Assembly: GCF_003265705.1 (NCBI RefSeq)
Contig: NW_020312968.1
Span: forward strand, 6,417,987-6,481,986
Reading direction: 5' to 3'
Origin: Callorhinus ursinus
Taxonomy: Eukaryota; Chordata; Mammalia; Carnivora; Otariidae
DNA length: 64,000 nucleotides
Part shown: positions 36,031 to 47,560 of the stretch, in pieces
How the letters are laid out: every line of letters starts with the position of its first letter
How positions within the stretch are numbered: position 1 is the first letter of the stretch
Position numbers and translations under genes: made by a program
The notes under the pieces: model-generated
Databases searched by the model: none
Seen by the model: the letters and a program-made list of their open reading frames with translations, nothing else
What the model was told of the DNA's origin: nothing

Positions 36031-37324
36031 GATAAAACATTAGGCAAACTAAAAAAAAAATTAAATAACTAAAGTGCTCAGTGAAATTAAAAAATATATA
36101 TTTTAATGAAACAATGAGAAGATTCTTGATCATTATCATGGAGAGGAATTACAGAATTCATGTATGCTAAGTTGGAGAGAAACTGGAAGATAACAAGGTC
36201 CAGAGTGTGTTCCTGCCAAACTGATACCAAGTTGTGACTAAATATAGCAGACTTTGTGATATCTAGCGTAGTGGAAAGTCTGGAACAGGAGACCAAATAT
36301 TTCTTAGAATTGAAAAAGTCCTACCTCATGTGCAATATAGACAGAATTGACCCAACATAAATGATCAAAAACCAAATGGTGAGAGGTTGAGTTTTGCCAA
36401 TAGATTCTCTGGATATTCTGTTGGCTTTTATGACTCCTGAATTATGACGATAGTCTACAACAGGGGTATCCATTCACAGATTATTTGTCAGAGTAAGAGT
36501 AAATAAACTGTTGTAACTGATTTCCAAAAAGCCAGCGATCTAAGGATAAAAGCTATCCATGTCTCTCTCCCATAAATGCCCCTATGAGTTCACCCTAGAT
36601 TTGCAGAGAAGCCCTATTACTTGAGGTCATTCATAGACCAGATTCTACCTCCCAGGGTTTTAGAGGGAGGCTTTGAAATCTGGGCCCGGGACAAATCGTG
36701 ATACTATCACCTGAGGGAGGCCATTTCCTATGTTCACACACCATTTGTTTTTAAAACGTTTAAACTCAACATTCTCAATTGCTGTTCCGTGCTTTAAAGC
36801 TATATTAGCCTGACTTCCGAGAGAAATAAATTCCCGATTCTCAGGACATCGTACAAACACTTTCCATAACTAATCAGCATGACTTGCAAAAGATTTTGGA
36901 TTAATATCTACCCTTGTTTTATTCTTTGAGGGAGGGAGAAATGTGAGAGAAATCAATCCTTGACCCTTCAGAGAATGATGAGAAACAACAAGAAAAATAT
37001 ACAAAAGTTACCCTTTTAGAATATTCTTGAAGTGTTTATCCAAGACATGCTAATTATTATTTATGTTGTCACAATATCTAAGAATTGAGGCTGAAACAAT
37101 AGGACATGGGAGCAAAATATTTTAAGTGGCATGAAACTCATATTTCCCCAGGGCAACCATTCCTGGATCAGTTTGAAAGTAATAAAAACTCTGTTTCTCA
37201 GGGTTTTCATATCCATGTTGTTGTATGGTCCAGAGCCCTGTTACAGAATCATCCATTATTTGGAGTCATTCTTGGGTCGCCACCTGTGGTCAAGAATAAG
37301 CTTCTGTCTTCTTCCCCCTTTCTA
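36031..37324. other. Unique intergenic DNA
   Basis: No recognised gene or repeat. Confidence 0.5.
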
Positions 37325-37580
37325 TTTTTTAAATAATTTATTGAAGTGACATTTTCACAACATAAAATTAACCATTTGAAAGTAAACAGTTCAGTGGCAT
37401 TTAATCCATTCACAATATGGTTCAGCCACAACCCCTATCGAGTCCCAAAATATTTCTATCACTCCAAAGTAACATTCCTTACCCATCAATCAGTTTCTCC
37501 CCGGGACCTGGCCACCACCAATTGGTATTATCTCTCATCAGCTTCCTCTTTTGTGATCCATTCTTTTTAGTGAGGGCTCT
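37325..37580 (-). mobile_element. L1M 3' UTR fragment
   Basis: Reversed L1M UTR: 'aatttattgaagtgacattt', 'agtaaacagttcagtggcat' and 'tccccgggacctggccacca'. This lineage differs from the fragment at 28493. Confidence 0.8.
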
Positions 37581-40146
37581 TCCCAGCCTTTTGCTGTCCA
37601 TAAAATCATCTGAGAGCGCCACGTTGCTGCCACTGACAGGTGAAGAAAGCTGATCCTAGAGCCAAAGGCACAATCTCTCTCTGGGTGGTCACTAAGCAGT
37701 CAATTCCAAATCTCGGGTGCCTAAACACTATCCTAGCTCCCTGGTTATCCTATCTCCCGGGCATTGTTCTGGGCCCTACATCTTTGCTGCCTGGGCTGAT
37801 ATAGTGGCATCTTCAAGAATGCCAGTGATAATGTATTTTCTGGGTTCCTGAATGCCCCTAAGCCAATGTCTGAAGAATATATTTGTCTCTTCCCTTTTAC
37901 CTTTCTCTTTATCATGTGGGTAACAGAGATAAATTGAGGACCCCTGGGATTTCTTCATGTATGTGGAAGGTTGCCTTTGTATTAATCAATGACTTTCATT
38001 AATTAATTTCAGCCTATTCTGTACTTATCATGATGATGTGAGACCATGTTTGAGAAAGGGGATGCTGAGTCAGGAGTAGATCTCAGGAGCAAATAGCAAG
38101 TTGTGATCAGATTCGACCCTCATCTCTGACAACAAAAGCATTATACAGACCCAGGTTTATTTGTCTGATGCTACCTTCACTTAGAGAATTATTCCCAGGA
38201 AGATCTTAGCTCCTCCTTTAAAAAAAAAATACTCCTCATGAATTAATATGAGCAGTTCTCCAGACAAATCCAAAAATATCTGAATACTAGTGGACTTTGA
38301 GTTTAGACTCAATCTAGAACTCTAAATACAAATTTAACTTAGTGTTGCAGCAATAACAAACTGGTATGACTTTGTAACTTTAGCATAAACTGACCAGGAG
38401 TTTCTGTAAAAGGAAAAAAAAAGCTGAAATTTGTGGAATAGCCCCAAATTAAGGGAGATGTTTCTATACAGATACACTCTTATGCATATACAATAATAAT
38501 TAAGCAAAAAAAAAAACTATAAGAGAATAAGAACATTTTCTGTTATTGATTGCCATTTATAAAGAAAAAGCTTCCCCAAAATATGTACAAACTAAAAATA
38601 AATAAGACATAAACCTAGTAATTTAATGAGACAACCAGTTTTACTTTTTTTTTTAAGCGAAAAAAAATTTGGAAATTTTAGAAAAACAATTTCCATGTCA
38701 CTCATTATAATAGACTGTATCATGTGGAAGTTCTCCTTAAAAAACACAACTAAAAATGCAAGATAAAAAATATAATAAATAGCTATCAAAAGCATAGTTG
38801 GCCCAAAAAGAAAGCAAGAGAAATCTCCAGAAGCCAAAAGAACAGAGGAAACTAAAAATCGAGAGGTAAACAAACTGTTCTTGCCCTTGAGAATTTGTTG
38901 CCTTGATAGCCAAAGTGTTCGATAGCCAAATAAGGAGAGCAGTTACGGTTGTGTGAAGAGGAGCTCAAGACAGAGACCCATTTCCTGGAATGACTTACAC
39001 TCACTACGGAAGGTAATAGAGAAATATTCCCTCTGAATCATTGGACAGGGAGGCAAAAGCCGGGCCAGAGCTCCTTAGCCTAGGCTGTGGTATAAAAAAA
39101 AAAAAGAAAAAAATTCATTTTTCTTTGCGATTTCATAAACACAGGCTTCTACTCTTTGTCTGTGTTCTATCACTTAGACATGAAGCTGCAGGCTCTCCAA
39201 ATGCAAATGAAAGAAATACCAGAAAGATAATAAAATGTCTCTTCTTCCCCTTACAGTACAGAGGAGCAGATATAATATCATGCCTTCAATTTAGTTCTGA
39301 TAAAGTGGTGAATTAAGAACACTCACAAAAACACCTCAGTATGAATCTCCTTTCCAGTATGGAGATTTGTATAAAAATGAATAATCCTGCTCTATTTTGT
39401 AATACATTCTTGGAAGTGTTATTTATACAAATAAGCTTTTAATGACATTGAGACTTTGGAGATTGTTGCTGTGTTTCGTGAAATGTAACCTCAATGAACT
39501 TTATGTGTTTTGCCCAAGTAATACTACTTGAATTGACAAATTATTCTGAGGTTTCACTATTAGTCCAAAAGTACTTTAGACTTTTGGTTTTTTACCATTT
39601 CTATGTGAAGATGTAACACGTCTGTGATTCTGTTGAATTCTTTGGTTAAATGATGATTTAAGATTATTCATCTTATTTAAAGAAACACAATACAACACCA
39701 AAAAGAACACGATGATTTTAAAAGGAATCAAATAACACTCTAGAAAGAACAAGAACATAGTCACTGAAATTAAATCTTCATGGATACTCTGAAACAACAG
39801 ATTAAAAATAGCTGAATAGAGATTAAGTATGCTAGAGTATAGATTCGAGGAAATAATTTAGTATGCATCACGGGGAAATTAAGATGTGGGAAATGGGAAA
39901 CAGATAGTCAAGAATACAGAGGTAAAGTCAGAAGATCCAATGTCTGCTTAATAGAAATAAAGGCTGAGACAACTCCAAAACTAAGGAAGGTTATAAAACT
40001 CAGATTTAGGTATCAAAATAAATCCCAGAAAGGACAAAAATAAAATATACATTTAGACATATCATAGTAAAAATGAAAATACCATGAAAAAAGCAGAGAG
40101 GAGAGTACATATAAATGACTGACAGAAAAAAAAAAAGCTGCTGATG
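37581..40146. other. Unique AT-rich intergenic DNA
   Basis: No recognised gene or confident repeat; A runs near 38221, 38508 and 39092. Confidence 0.5.
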
Positions 40147-40156
40147 TAGAATGATC

Positions 40157-40336
40157 TTTTTTTTTTGACAGAGAGAGAGACACAGCGAGAGAGGGAACAC
40201 AAGCAGGGGGAGTGGGAGAGGGAGAAGCAGGCTTCCCGCAGAGCAGGGAGCCCGATGAGGGGCTCCATCCCAGGACCCTGGGATCATGACCTGAGCCGAA
40301 GGCAGACACTTAACAACTGAGCCACCCAGGCACCCC
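40157..40336 (-). mobile_element. SINEC, full length
   Basis: T10, GA tract, body and 'gccacccaggcacccc' head read on the complement. A perfect 10-bp duplication 'tagaatgatc' flanks it (40147-40156 and 40337-40346). Confidence 0.96.
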
Positions 40337-40399
40337 TAGAATGATCATTTAACCTAAATTTTTGGTCAAGAACATTTCACTGAAAAAAACTGAGAAAGT

Positions 40400-41290
40400 T
40401 TTCTCAATAACTGATTCTGATCATGGCAGAACAAATAATTTGGGCTGGGCCTTCCGTTGAAGAACAACGAGAATATTTGGACAAAATATTTATTTAAACA
40501 AATCCCTTACAGACAAAAATTGCTAACCAGATAGTGAAATGCTCTCAGGCCAGATTCTAGGGCAAGATGGAAGTCCTGGGAAGGAAGCCCATTGTTCGGG
40601 CAACCTTTACGTTGGGGGCATTTCCTCATTGCAGATCCCTGAATATCTGAGAGGAGGTGCTGCCCATTTGACAATCTGGTGGTACGTGGCCCAGAGCATG
40701 TGGAGAACGGAAGAGTAGTCTTGTTGAAACCCGTCTACTTTGATCCTAGAATATGAGGGCCCAGAGGTGTTTGGGGAAACCTGGAGAAACTAGGAATCTA
40801 GCAGTAGCAAATACACATAACGTCATTGTAGGTCTCTGATCATTTCTATAAGCACATTTTTCAATCTAATGCCCAGTGCCAAATAGCTAGAAGAGGGGAA
40901 GACAACATAAGCAAAAGCCACAAAGAGCAAAGGACAAAATGTATTTCTCAGTGCAGAGAGTTGGGATTTGGGGATTATCAGACATAGACTTTAAAAGATC
41001 TATATTTAAAAGACAAAAATGAAAGTTTCATAAGACCTGGAAGCTAACAAGAGGATAATAAAGGAATAAATCTTGAACTAAAAATGGCCATTATCAAAAG
41101 CCGACTGGGTGAATTATTTAATAAGAATTGGACACAGATAAAGGAAGCGTTAGTAAATTCATTAGGATAGAAGAAATTTTCCTTAATGAAGCCCAGGCAG
41201 ACAAAACAATGAAAACTGGAGAAGACAGGGTACTACATGATACAGTGACGTGATCTATAAACATGGGTGGAGCCCCAGGAGAAGGGAGAA
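40400..41290 (+). mobile_element. L1M 5' UTR-like region
   Basis: 'gattatcagacatagacttt' followed by 'atatttaaaagacaaaaatg' and 'aataaatcttgaactaaaaa' parallels the end of old L1 5' UTRs. The left limit is uncertain. Confidence 0.5.
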
Positions 41291-41650
41291 GATTCAGGGC
41301 AATCTGCATTGAAATCCCAGAAGGCTTTTTGTGGAAATTGACAAACTGATTCTAAAATTTATGTGGAAACAAACAGGATCTAGCCAACACAACTTTGAAA
41401 AAGAACAATGTTTGAGGGACAACACTGTCTGATTTTCAGACTCATTATAAAGCAACAGTTAGTACAACAGTGTGGTGCTGGTCTAAAGACAGACAAAGAG
41501 ATTAATGGACCAGAATAGAGAGTCCAGGAATAAACCTACATATAGGCAGACAGTTGATTCTATACAGAGCCTCAAAGGTAATTCCATAGACAAGGAATAG
41601 TCTTTTCAACAAATGGTGTGGGCATAATTGGATAAATTCATATGTAGTTG
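41291..41650 (+). mobile_element. L1 ORF2 late fragment
   Basis: 'attgacaaactgattctaaa', 'gcaacagttagtacaacagt', 'gaccagaatagagagtccag' and 'gtcttttcaacaaatggtgt' are the C-terminal half of ORF2, in order and full of stops. Confidence 0.88.
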
Positions 41651-41689
41651 TTGGTAGTGTTTTCTTTTAAAAAAAAATCTAATTATCAG

Positions 41690-41990
41690 CAAGCATGTCC
41701 CATTTTAATCAAAATATTTTTGTACCCTTTTTTTCTCTTTTCTTGCTCAGTCTTACAAAGGATTCCAACTTCTTATTTTGTTCAAAAAGTCAACCTTTGG
41801 CTTTGTTGACTTTCTCTATTTTGCCTCTCTTTTCCCATTTAATTCATGCCTGTCTTTGTTCTCACTACCTCCTCTTTCTACTTCCTTTAGATACATACGG
41901 CTGTGGATTTCTTAGCTACTTAAAGTGAACAATTCATTCCATTTGAAAAATTTTCTTTGACAGAATTTTCAGGAACAAAAATTTCCTTTG
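41690..41990 (-). mobile_element. L1 ORF2 fragment, inverted
   Basis: 'aagtcaacctttggctttgt' and 'tgactttctctattttgcct' are the reversed L1 ORF2 region whose family version reads 'ccagcttttggttttgtt'. It is opposite to both neighbouring L1 pieces. Confidence 0.75.
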
Positions 41991-42119
41991 AGGTATCTTT
42001 TTTCTTTTCTTTTTTTTTTTCTGTTTGCTGGGCCTCACAGATTTCAATACATAGTAATGTTATTATTGTACATTTCTAGATATTATTTTCATTCCCAAAG
42101 CAAGTCATCAAATGGAAAT

Positions 42120-42930
42120 CCAATTTAGCTTTATCTCCTGCATGCAAGGATTTGTTAATATTAGAAAAATCCATAAATGGACCTGACAACATACAGAGTT
42201 AAAAAGAAAAAGATATATATATAAAGAGCTAAGGTGATATAAAAGAAAATAATTGTACAGCATTCAACACATTCATAATAAAACAAAAGCCCTGAGTCAA
42301 GTAGGAATCAGAAGAACCTTCTTTAAACTAAAAATGAGTTTCTAAACAAACAAAACCCATTATAAAAATCAATCTAAATGAGAAAACACTAGTATGTGCT
42401 GGAGAATATGGAGCCACAAGGTCCTTTCCATTGAAGGTAGAAGCATAAATTGATAGGACTACTTTGGCATTGTGTCCCAAAGTTTAACATTCATATTCCT
42501 TAAGAACTAGCAAATTTGATTTCAGATATACAATCAAGAGAAATATACAAGAATGTTTATAGGCACACTATTCACAATGGCAATTCCCCAAAAACCCATT
42601 ATCAAAAGACTGGATGAATAAGTTATGTTCAGAAAGGTCTAATACACAATAGTCAAAGAAACCACAGTGACATGCAATAATGTGGAGACTCCTATCAATG
42701 TAGCATTTCAGAAAAAAAATAAGTTCATTTTTATAAAGTTAGAAATAAGTTTATATACACACGCACATACATGTCATTCTTGGGATACATAGAGACACAA
42801 AGGAAGCCAATCAAGAGAATAATGAACATGAGTTTCCTAAGTCCCTCATTTGAGTGGGAAAGAGGACAAAGCAATCAGATAAAGGACCACAAGCATACAT
42901 GTAGGTTATTTTCCAAGTATTTTGTTTTAC
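42120..42930 (+). mobile_element. Old L1/HAL1 ORF2 to 3' fragment
   Basis: 'ttgttaatattagaaaaatc', 'cattcaacacattcataata' and 'ctattcacaatggcaattcc' follow ORF2 order from the reverse-transcriptase part onward. It starts upstream of where the 41291 fragment begins in ORF2, so it is a separate copy. Confidence 0.7.
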
Positions 42931-43265
42931 GTCATGGCTTGCTAATGCTTATTGTCATTATATGTAACTATTTAGATACCCCCCCAAAAAAAGATGCATC
43001 TGAAATTCTAAAGGAATCATTTCAAGGTCACAGCAAAAAACAATAAGCACACCTGGCTGGACTTCTGAAGATGACTTAAGAAAGGAACTCTTTACGGAAG
43101 TGTGAGCAGTCCACAAGGGGTCTGCGGACCCCAGAGCTGACACACATATGAGAAGCAGTTACCACTCCTGAAAGCCTGAAGATGCAAGAGGGGGAAATAG
43201 TGTTATCGGAGCCCAGGAAATCATGGAGCTGTAGAAGCCAAAGCACCACGGTGAGGGACACTCAG
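42931..43265. other. Unique intergenic DNA
   Basis: Nothing recognised. A small inverted repeat GGGGTC/GACCCC lies at about 43117-43132. Confidence 0.5.
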
Positions 43266-43269
43266 CAGG

Positions 43270-43510
43270 GCCTGTAGTCATAGGAGGAAGGCTCAGTGTC
43301 ACTCAGGCATAAAAGAAGCCAAGCAGGAAGGGGAAGTAAAGCATCCTGGCTTTTCTCTCCTCCTGCACTTCATTCTCCCGTCGGAGTTCCCTGCTCCCCA
43401 CCTTTCCTATTGGTTGAACTAAATCAGAAGCCAGAGAGCAGGAGAGCTAGGTCTTGAGGCAAAGAGATGAAATGGACCCAGGACGGAAAACAGAATATCC
43501 ACTAATATCA
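43270..43510 (+). mobile_element. Old interspersed repeat, family unresolved
   Basis: 'tcctattggttgaactaaat' with 'cagaagccagagagcagg' and 'aaaacagaatatccac' recalls a widespread old mammalian repeat, but I cannot name it reliably. Confidence 0.35.
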
Positions 43511-43798
43511 ACATGCACACGAAAATTTAAATAAACATCTACTGACAATTGCATGGATATTGGGAGGGATGTAAATAAATTTAAAGTGTCTCAAGTATTT
43601 GGATTAGCCAAGAAAAAGAGTAAAAACACCAATCAATTAATTATACTTTGGTTAAGTGACAAAATAAAAACCTATTATTTCTCAAATAACCATTAAAATA
43701 ACAGTAAAGAAAATATATAATTCCCAACCTGATAGAGTAAAGAATTAATTTTTAAATGAATTAAAATGAATGCACACTAAATGTAAAGTTAAAATTTA

Positions 43799-44020
43799 GG
43801 GGCGCCTGGGTGGCTCAGTAGGTTAAGTGGTTAAGCATCTGCCTTCGACTCAAGTCATGATCCCAGGGTCCTGAGATGGAGCCCTGCATCAGGTTCCCTG
43901 CTCAGTGGGGAGCCTGCTTCTCCCTCTCCCTCTGCCCCTCCCCCTGCTTGTGTTTTCTCTCTCTCTCTCTCTCTCTCTTTCAGATAAATAAAAATATTTT
44001 TAAAAAAAGAATTTAAAAAA
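43799..44020 (+). mobile_element. SINEC, full length
   Basis: The head carries a small internal duplication ('ggttaagtggttaagc') and the CT tract has a (CT)n run. A perfect duplication of 'taaagttaaaatttag' flanks it (43784-43799 and 44021-44036; the last G is shared with the SINE start). Confidence 0.96.
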
Positions 44021-44059
44021 TAAAGTTAAAATTTAGTTTAGTTTAATTTTAAACTTAAA

Positions 44060-44432
44060 TTAATCATTTGAGCACTGTGAATTGTGTAAGACTGTTGAAT
44101 CACAGACCTGTACCTTGGAAACTAATAATACATTATATGTTTTAAAAAAAAAGAAGAAGAAGAAGAAGATAGTAGGAAGGGAAAAATGAAGGGGGGGAAA
44201 TCGGAGGAGGAGACGAACCATGACAGACTACGGACTCTGAGAAACAAACTGAGGGTTCTAGAGGGGTGCGGGGTATGGGGATGGGTTAGCCAGGTGATGG
44301 GTATTAAAGAGGGCACAGACTGCATGGAGCACTGGGTGTTATACACAAACAATGAATCATGGAACACTACATCAAAAACCAATGATGAAATGTATGGTGA
44401 TTAACATAACATAGTAAAAAAATCAATTTTAA
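44060..44432 (+). mobile_element. Carnivore L1 3' UTR, second copy
   Basis: It matches 204-544 closely along its whole length: 'cactgtgaattgtg', then a (GAA)n stretch, 'gggttctagagggg', and 'catggagcactgggtgttat'. It ends in an A-rich tail. ORF2 is absent, so it is 5'-truncated within the UTR. Confidence 0.92.
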
Positions 44433-44479
44433 AAAAAAGGTCAGAAAGGAGAGATGAACAGAGTAGATGAGACCAAAGT

Positions 44480-44664
44480 ATTTAGTGAGATGGTTGAATT
44501 TTTGTTTTTGTTTTTAGTAAGATGGTAGAATTTTTAAACATAAATTCATCGGTACATTATGTTCCATGTCAATAAAGAAAATGATCCAATTAAAAGAGAA
44601 TGTTTGTAAGGCAGCATAAGTACATAAAACCCAACTATGGGCCATTTAAAGAACAATATGCAAC
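44480..44664 (+). mobile_element. Old L1 ORF2 fossil, part 1
   Basis: 'aaacataaattcatcggtac' and 'gatccaattaaaagagaatg' correspond to the part of ORF2 just before the section found right of the SINE at 44665. Confidence 0.5.
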
Positions 44665-44859
44665 AGGGCAACTGGGTGGCTCAGTTGGTTAAGCATCTGC
44701 TTTCGGCTCAGGTCATGATCCCAGGGTCCCGGGATCGAGCCTGTGTAGGGCTCCCTGCTCAGTGGGGTGTTTGCTTCTTCCTCTGCCCCCACCACTCATG
44801 CTTGCTCTCTCTCACTCAATAAATAAATAAAATCTTTAAAAAAATAAATAATAAATAAA
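44665..44859 (+). mobile_element. SINEC, full length
   Basis: Head 'ggcaactgggtggctcag', body, short CT tract and (AAAT)n tail. Target duplication 'ttaaagaacaatatgcaac' (44646-44664) against 'ttaaagagccatatgcaac' (44860-44878), 17 of 19 identical. Confidence 0.95.
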
Positions 44860-45562
44860 TTAAAGAGCCATATGCAACACAGATGCAGATTATAAGTAAG
44901 AAGATGAGGGAAGATGTATTATGCAAACCCCAACCAAAGGAAAAGCTATTGTAGGGATAATTTATCCAAGGAAACTCCAAGGCAAAAAGCAAAGAGAGGA
45001 ACAGAGAGAGCTTATAATGATAAAAAAAAATGTTCAATTCCCTAGGAAGACAGAACGATGCTAACTAAGTTTATAAGCACATAAAAATACAGCCATACTA
45101 ACATAAGTTGCCATGATTTGGGAGTTGTTTATTGCCAGCCAATAGAGAAACTAAGAAATGCACTTCAAAATAAATCATGTGTCAGGGAAGAAATCACAAT
45201 GGAAATTTGGAAGTATCTTTAATTGAGCAAAAATGAAAACTTCTAGATGTTGCTAAAGACATGCAGAGAGGGAAATTTAGAGCTTTAAAGGGAAGAAGGC
45301 TGAAAACCAAATGATCTAAGTATCATTGAGAAAAGAGAATGGAAGAAACAGTGAGGTTATGAGCAGAAATTAATCAAACAAATAAACAAACATACCGTAA
45401 AGATCAACAGAGCCAGAAATTCTTTGCAATACTAATAACATTGACAGTCTCTTGATAAGACAACAATGGGAGCCTTTAACAGACTCTTGAAGAAGAAGAA
45501 AATTTTCACAGAAGAAAGGGTTGAGGTGAAAGAATGAATAATGAATGGCCAAAGAAATTTTT
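44860..45562 (+). mobile_element. Old L1 ORF2 fossil, part 2
   Basis: 'gcttataatgataaaaaaaa', 'atcacaatggaaatttggaa', 'gagagggaaatttagagctt' and 'attgacagtctcttgataag' follow ORF2 order (endonuclease to early reverse-transcriptase region). Many stops. Confidence 0.75.
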
Positions 45563-45782
45563 ATCTTTTAATGTTTTTTAAAGATTTATTTATTTTAGAG
45601 AGAGAGAGAGAGCACGGGGGTGGGGGGGGAGGGGGAGAGGGAGAGAAAGTCTCAAGCAGACTCCGTGCTGAGTGTGGAGCCCCATGTGGGGCTCGATCTC
45701 ACCACCCTGAGATCATGACCTGAGCCGAAATCAAGAGTCGGATGCTTAACCGACTGTGCCACGCAGGCGTCCCTGAAGCATT
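45563..45782 (-). mobile_element. SINEC, full length
   Basis: The complement reads head, body, a purine-rich equivalent of the CT tract and a poly-A-derived 'tttattta' left end. An imperfect duplication 'ggccaaagaaattttt' / 'ggccaagaaattttc' flanks it (45547-45562 and 45783-45797). Confidence 0.93.
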
Positions 45783-46594
45783 GGCCAAGAAATTTTCAAA
45801 TAAATGGGTAAAGTAAAATAGGAATTGATTGAATAGGGTAATAATTATATAATTATGATTCCTTTGGGATGGTGGAACAAAAATTTATAACAGACATATA
45901 ACATGTAGAACAGGAATAGAGAATCAAGAGATAAAAGGTTCAGAGTCTTTGAATTTTGTGTGAGCTCGTGATTAAATTTACACAGGGTTATGAGTGTGTT
46001 AAGAATTTTAGGTTAACCAATAAAAATATAACGTATTTCTTCCAAACAAGGAAAAAGGCAATTTTTTTTGTTGTTGTTATTGTTATACACTGTATGAGTC
46101 CACATGAAACAAATATGCAGGCCCTTGAGTTTGGAAACCCAGTTAAATGATGATGTGGCATGTAACTCAGGTACCCAACAGGCAGCTGACATGTACAGCC
46201 AGGGCCTGGAAAATGAGTTTCGATTGTGGTTATAGACCTGGGTACGTACGTACAGCTTTAAAATGTGGGAACAGATCCAAGCAAGCAAATGCAGACAAAG
46301 TTTTGCTATTGCCCCAATAAAATGATTATTTAAAAAATTAACAGTTTTCACAAACATTGTTATCTATTGCATTTTACTTCTGCGATTGAATACATATCCA
46401 CTTATACTGCAGCTGAAAGTGGAAGATTTTCAAGAGGTGGAGCACCTGAGAAGTCTCTATTCCGTGGTACAGATGGGACATTTTGCTTTATTTGAACACG
46501 AACATTTTGATATTAACAATAAACCAGAACAGTGTGCAGAGTCGTGATCAATGACAGCTGGTACTTTTTTGGTACCTGTGTTTTCATTGATTTG
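45783..46594. other. Mostly unique DNA; L1 remainder at the left edge
   Basis: The first 120 bases may be the end of the L1 split by the SINE. The rest is unique. A small self-complementary 'gtacgtacgtac' lies near 46242-46253. Confidence 0.45.
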
Positions 46595-47050
46595 TGTATT
46601 TGGTTGCCGATGTTGCTGTAACAAATTGTGACAAACTAGGTGGTTTAAAGCAGCAAATTATTTATTCTCTCCAATTGTAAAGTTCAGAGGTCTGAAATCA
46701 TTTTCACTGGTGGATATCAAAGGTCCTGTTCCTCTCAGAGGCTCTAAGGGGAAGAACCTCCTTGATTTTCCAGCTTCTAGAGACGTGTTGCTTGTGTTCC
46801 TTGGCTTCTTGCCCCTTCCTCCTTCATCAAAGCTGGTGGCTTCAGTGATCACATTTCCTTCTGCTTGTGTGGTCAAGTCCCCTTTGCTCTCTGCTTCGAG
46901 GGACACTTGTGATGGTATTTAGTGCCCACCCTGATAATCCAGGATAATTTCTCATCTCAAGATCCTCAATCACGTCTGCAAACTTTCCTTTGTCATGTAA
47001 GGTCAAATTCACAGATTCCAAGGATACCTTTGGGAGCCATTATTCAGCCT
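46595..47050 (-). mobile_element. MaLR-type (MLT1-like) LTR fossil
   Basis: On the + strand it runs from 'gttgctgtaacaaattgtga' and 'ggtctgaaatcatttt' through 'gataatccaggataattt' to 'gccattattcagcctagg'. This is the reverse complement of an old mammalian LTR ending in a polyadenylation signal. I am confident it is an interspersed repeat, less so of the family. Confidence 0.6.
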
Positions 47051-47379
47051 AGGAAAATTATATAAACCATAACCAAGGGAATCACATGATTCTGCATTAT
47101 TTCAGGATGCCAGGAATGACACTGGAATTGAAATTCAGTTATTTAGCTTTCCAAATGCTGAGGCCAAGGTCAAAGGTAGACTGCAGATTTTGTCCAAACC
47201 CTGAGGGTAAAGTTTAATTTCTTAGCGCGCCTACACAGCACACGGCTTTTATAACCTACTTTTTAAAAATTAGATTACAATGTATTTCAAAAGTTTACTA
47301 GGTCCTTCCTTAATTATTTGTTTATTTATTATATGTGTATTTTGCTAAACCACAAACTACCTAACCATTTGGTATTTTT

Positions 47380-47560
47380 CTATTTTATAAATAATATATT
47401 AAAAATACTTGTTCATAACTTACATATATTTTTTGGTTGTTTCCTTAAAAGGAATTTCTAGAAGTAGAATAACTAGATCAAGGGCCTGAACATTTTTAAT
47501 ATTTTGATATAATGCGTAAGTGCTATTGAGCACCAACAAAACTATAGGAGAAGGGCCATT
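47380..47560 (-). mobile_element. L1M-like fragment
   Basis: 'aaaaggaatttctagaagta' and 'aataactagatcaagggcct' resemble a reversed L1 phrase ('cctagaagtggaattgctgg'). Short and diverged. Confidence 0.4.
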
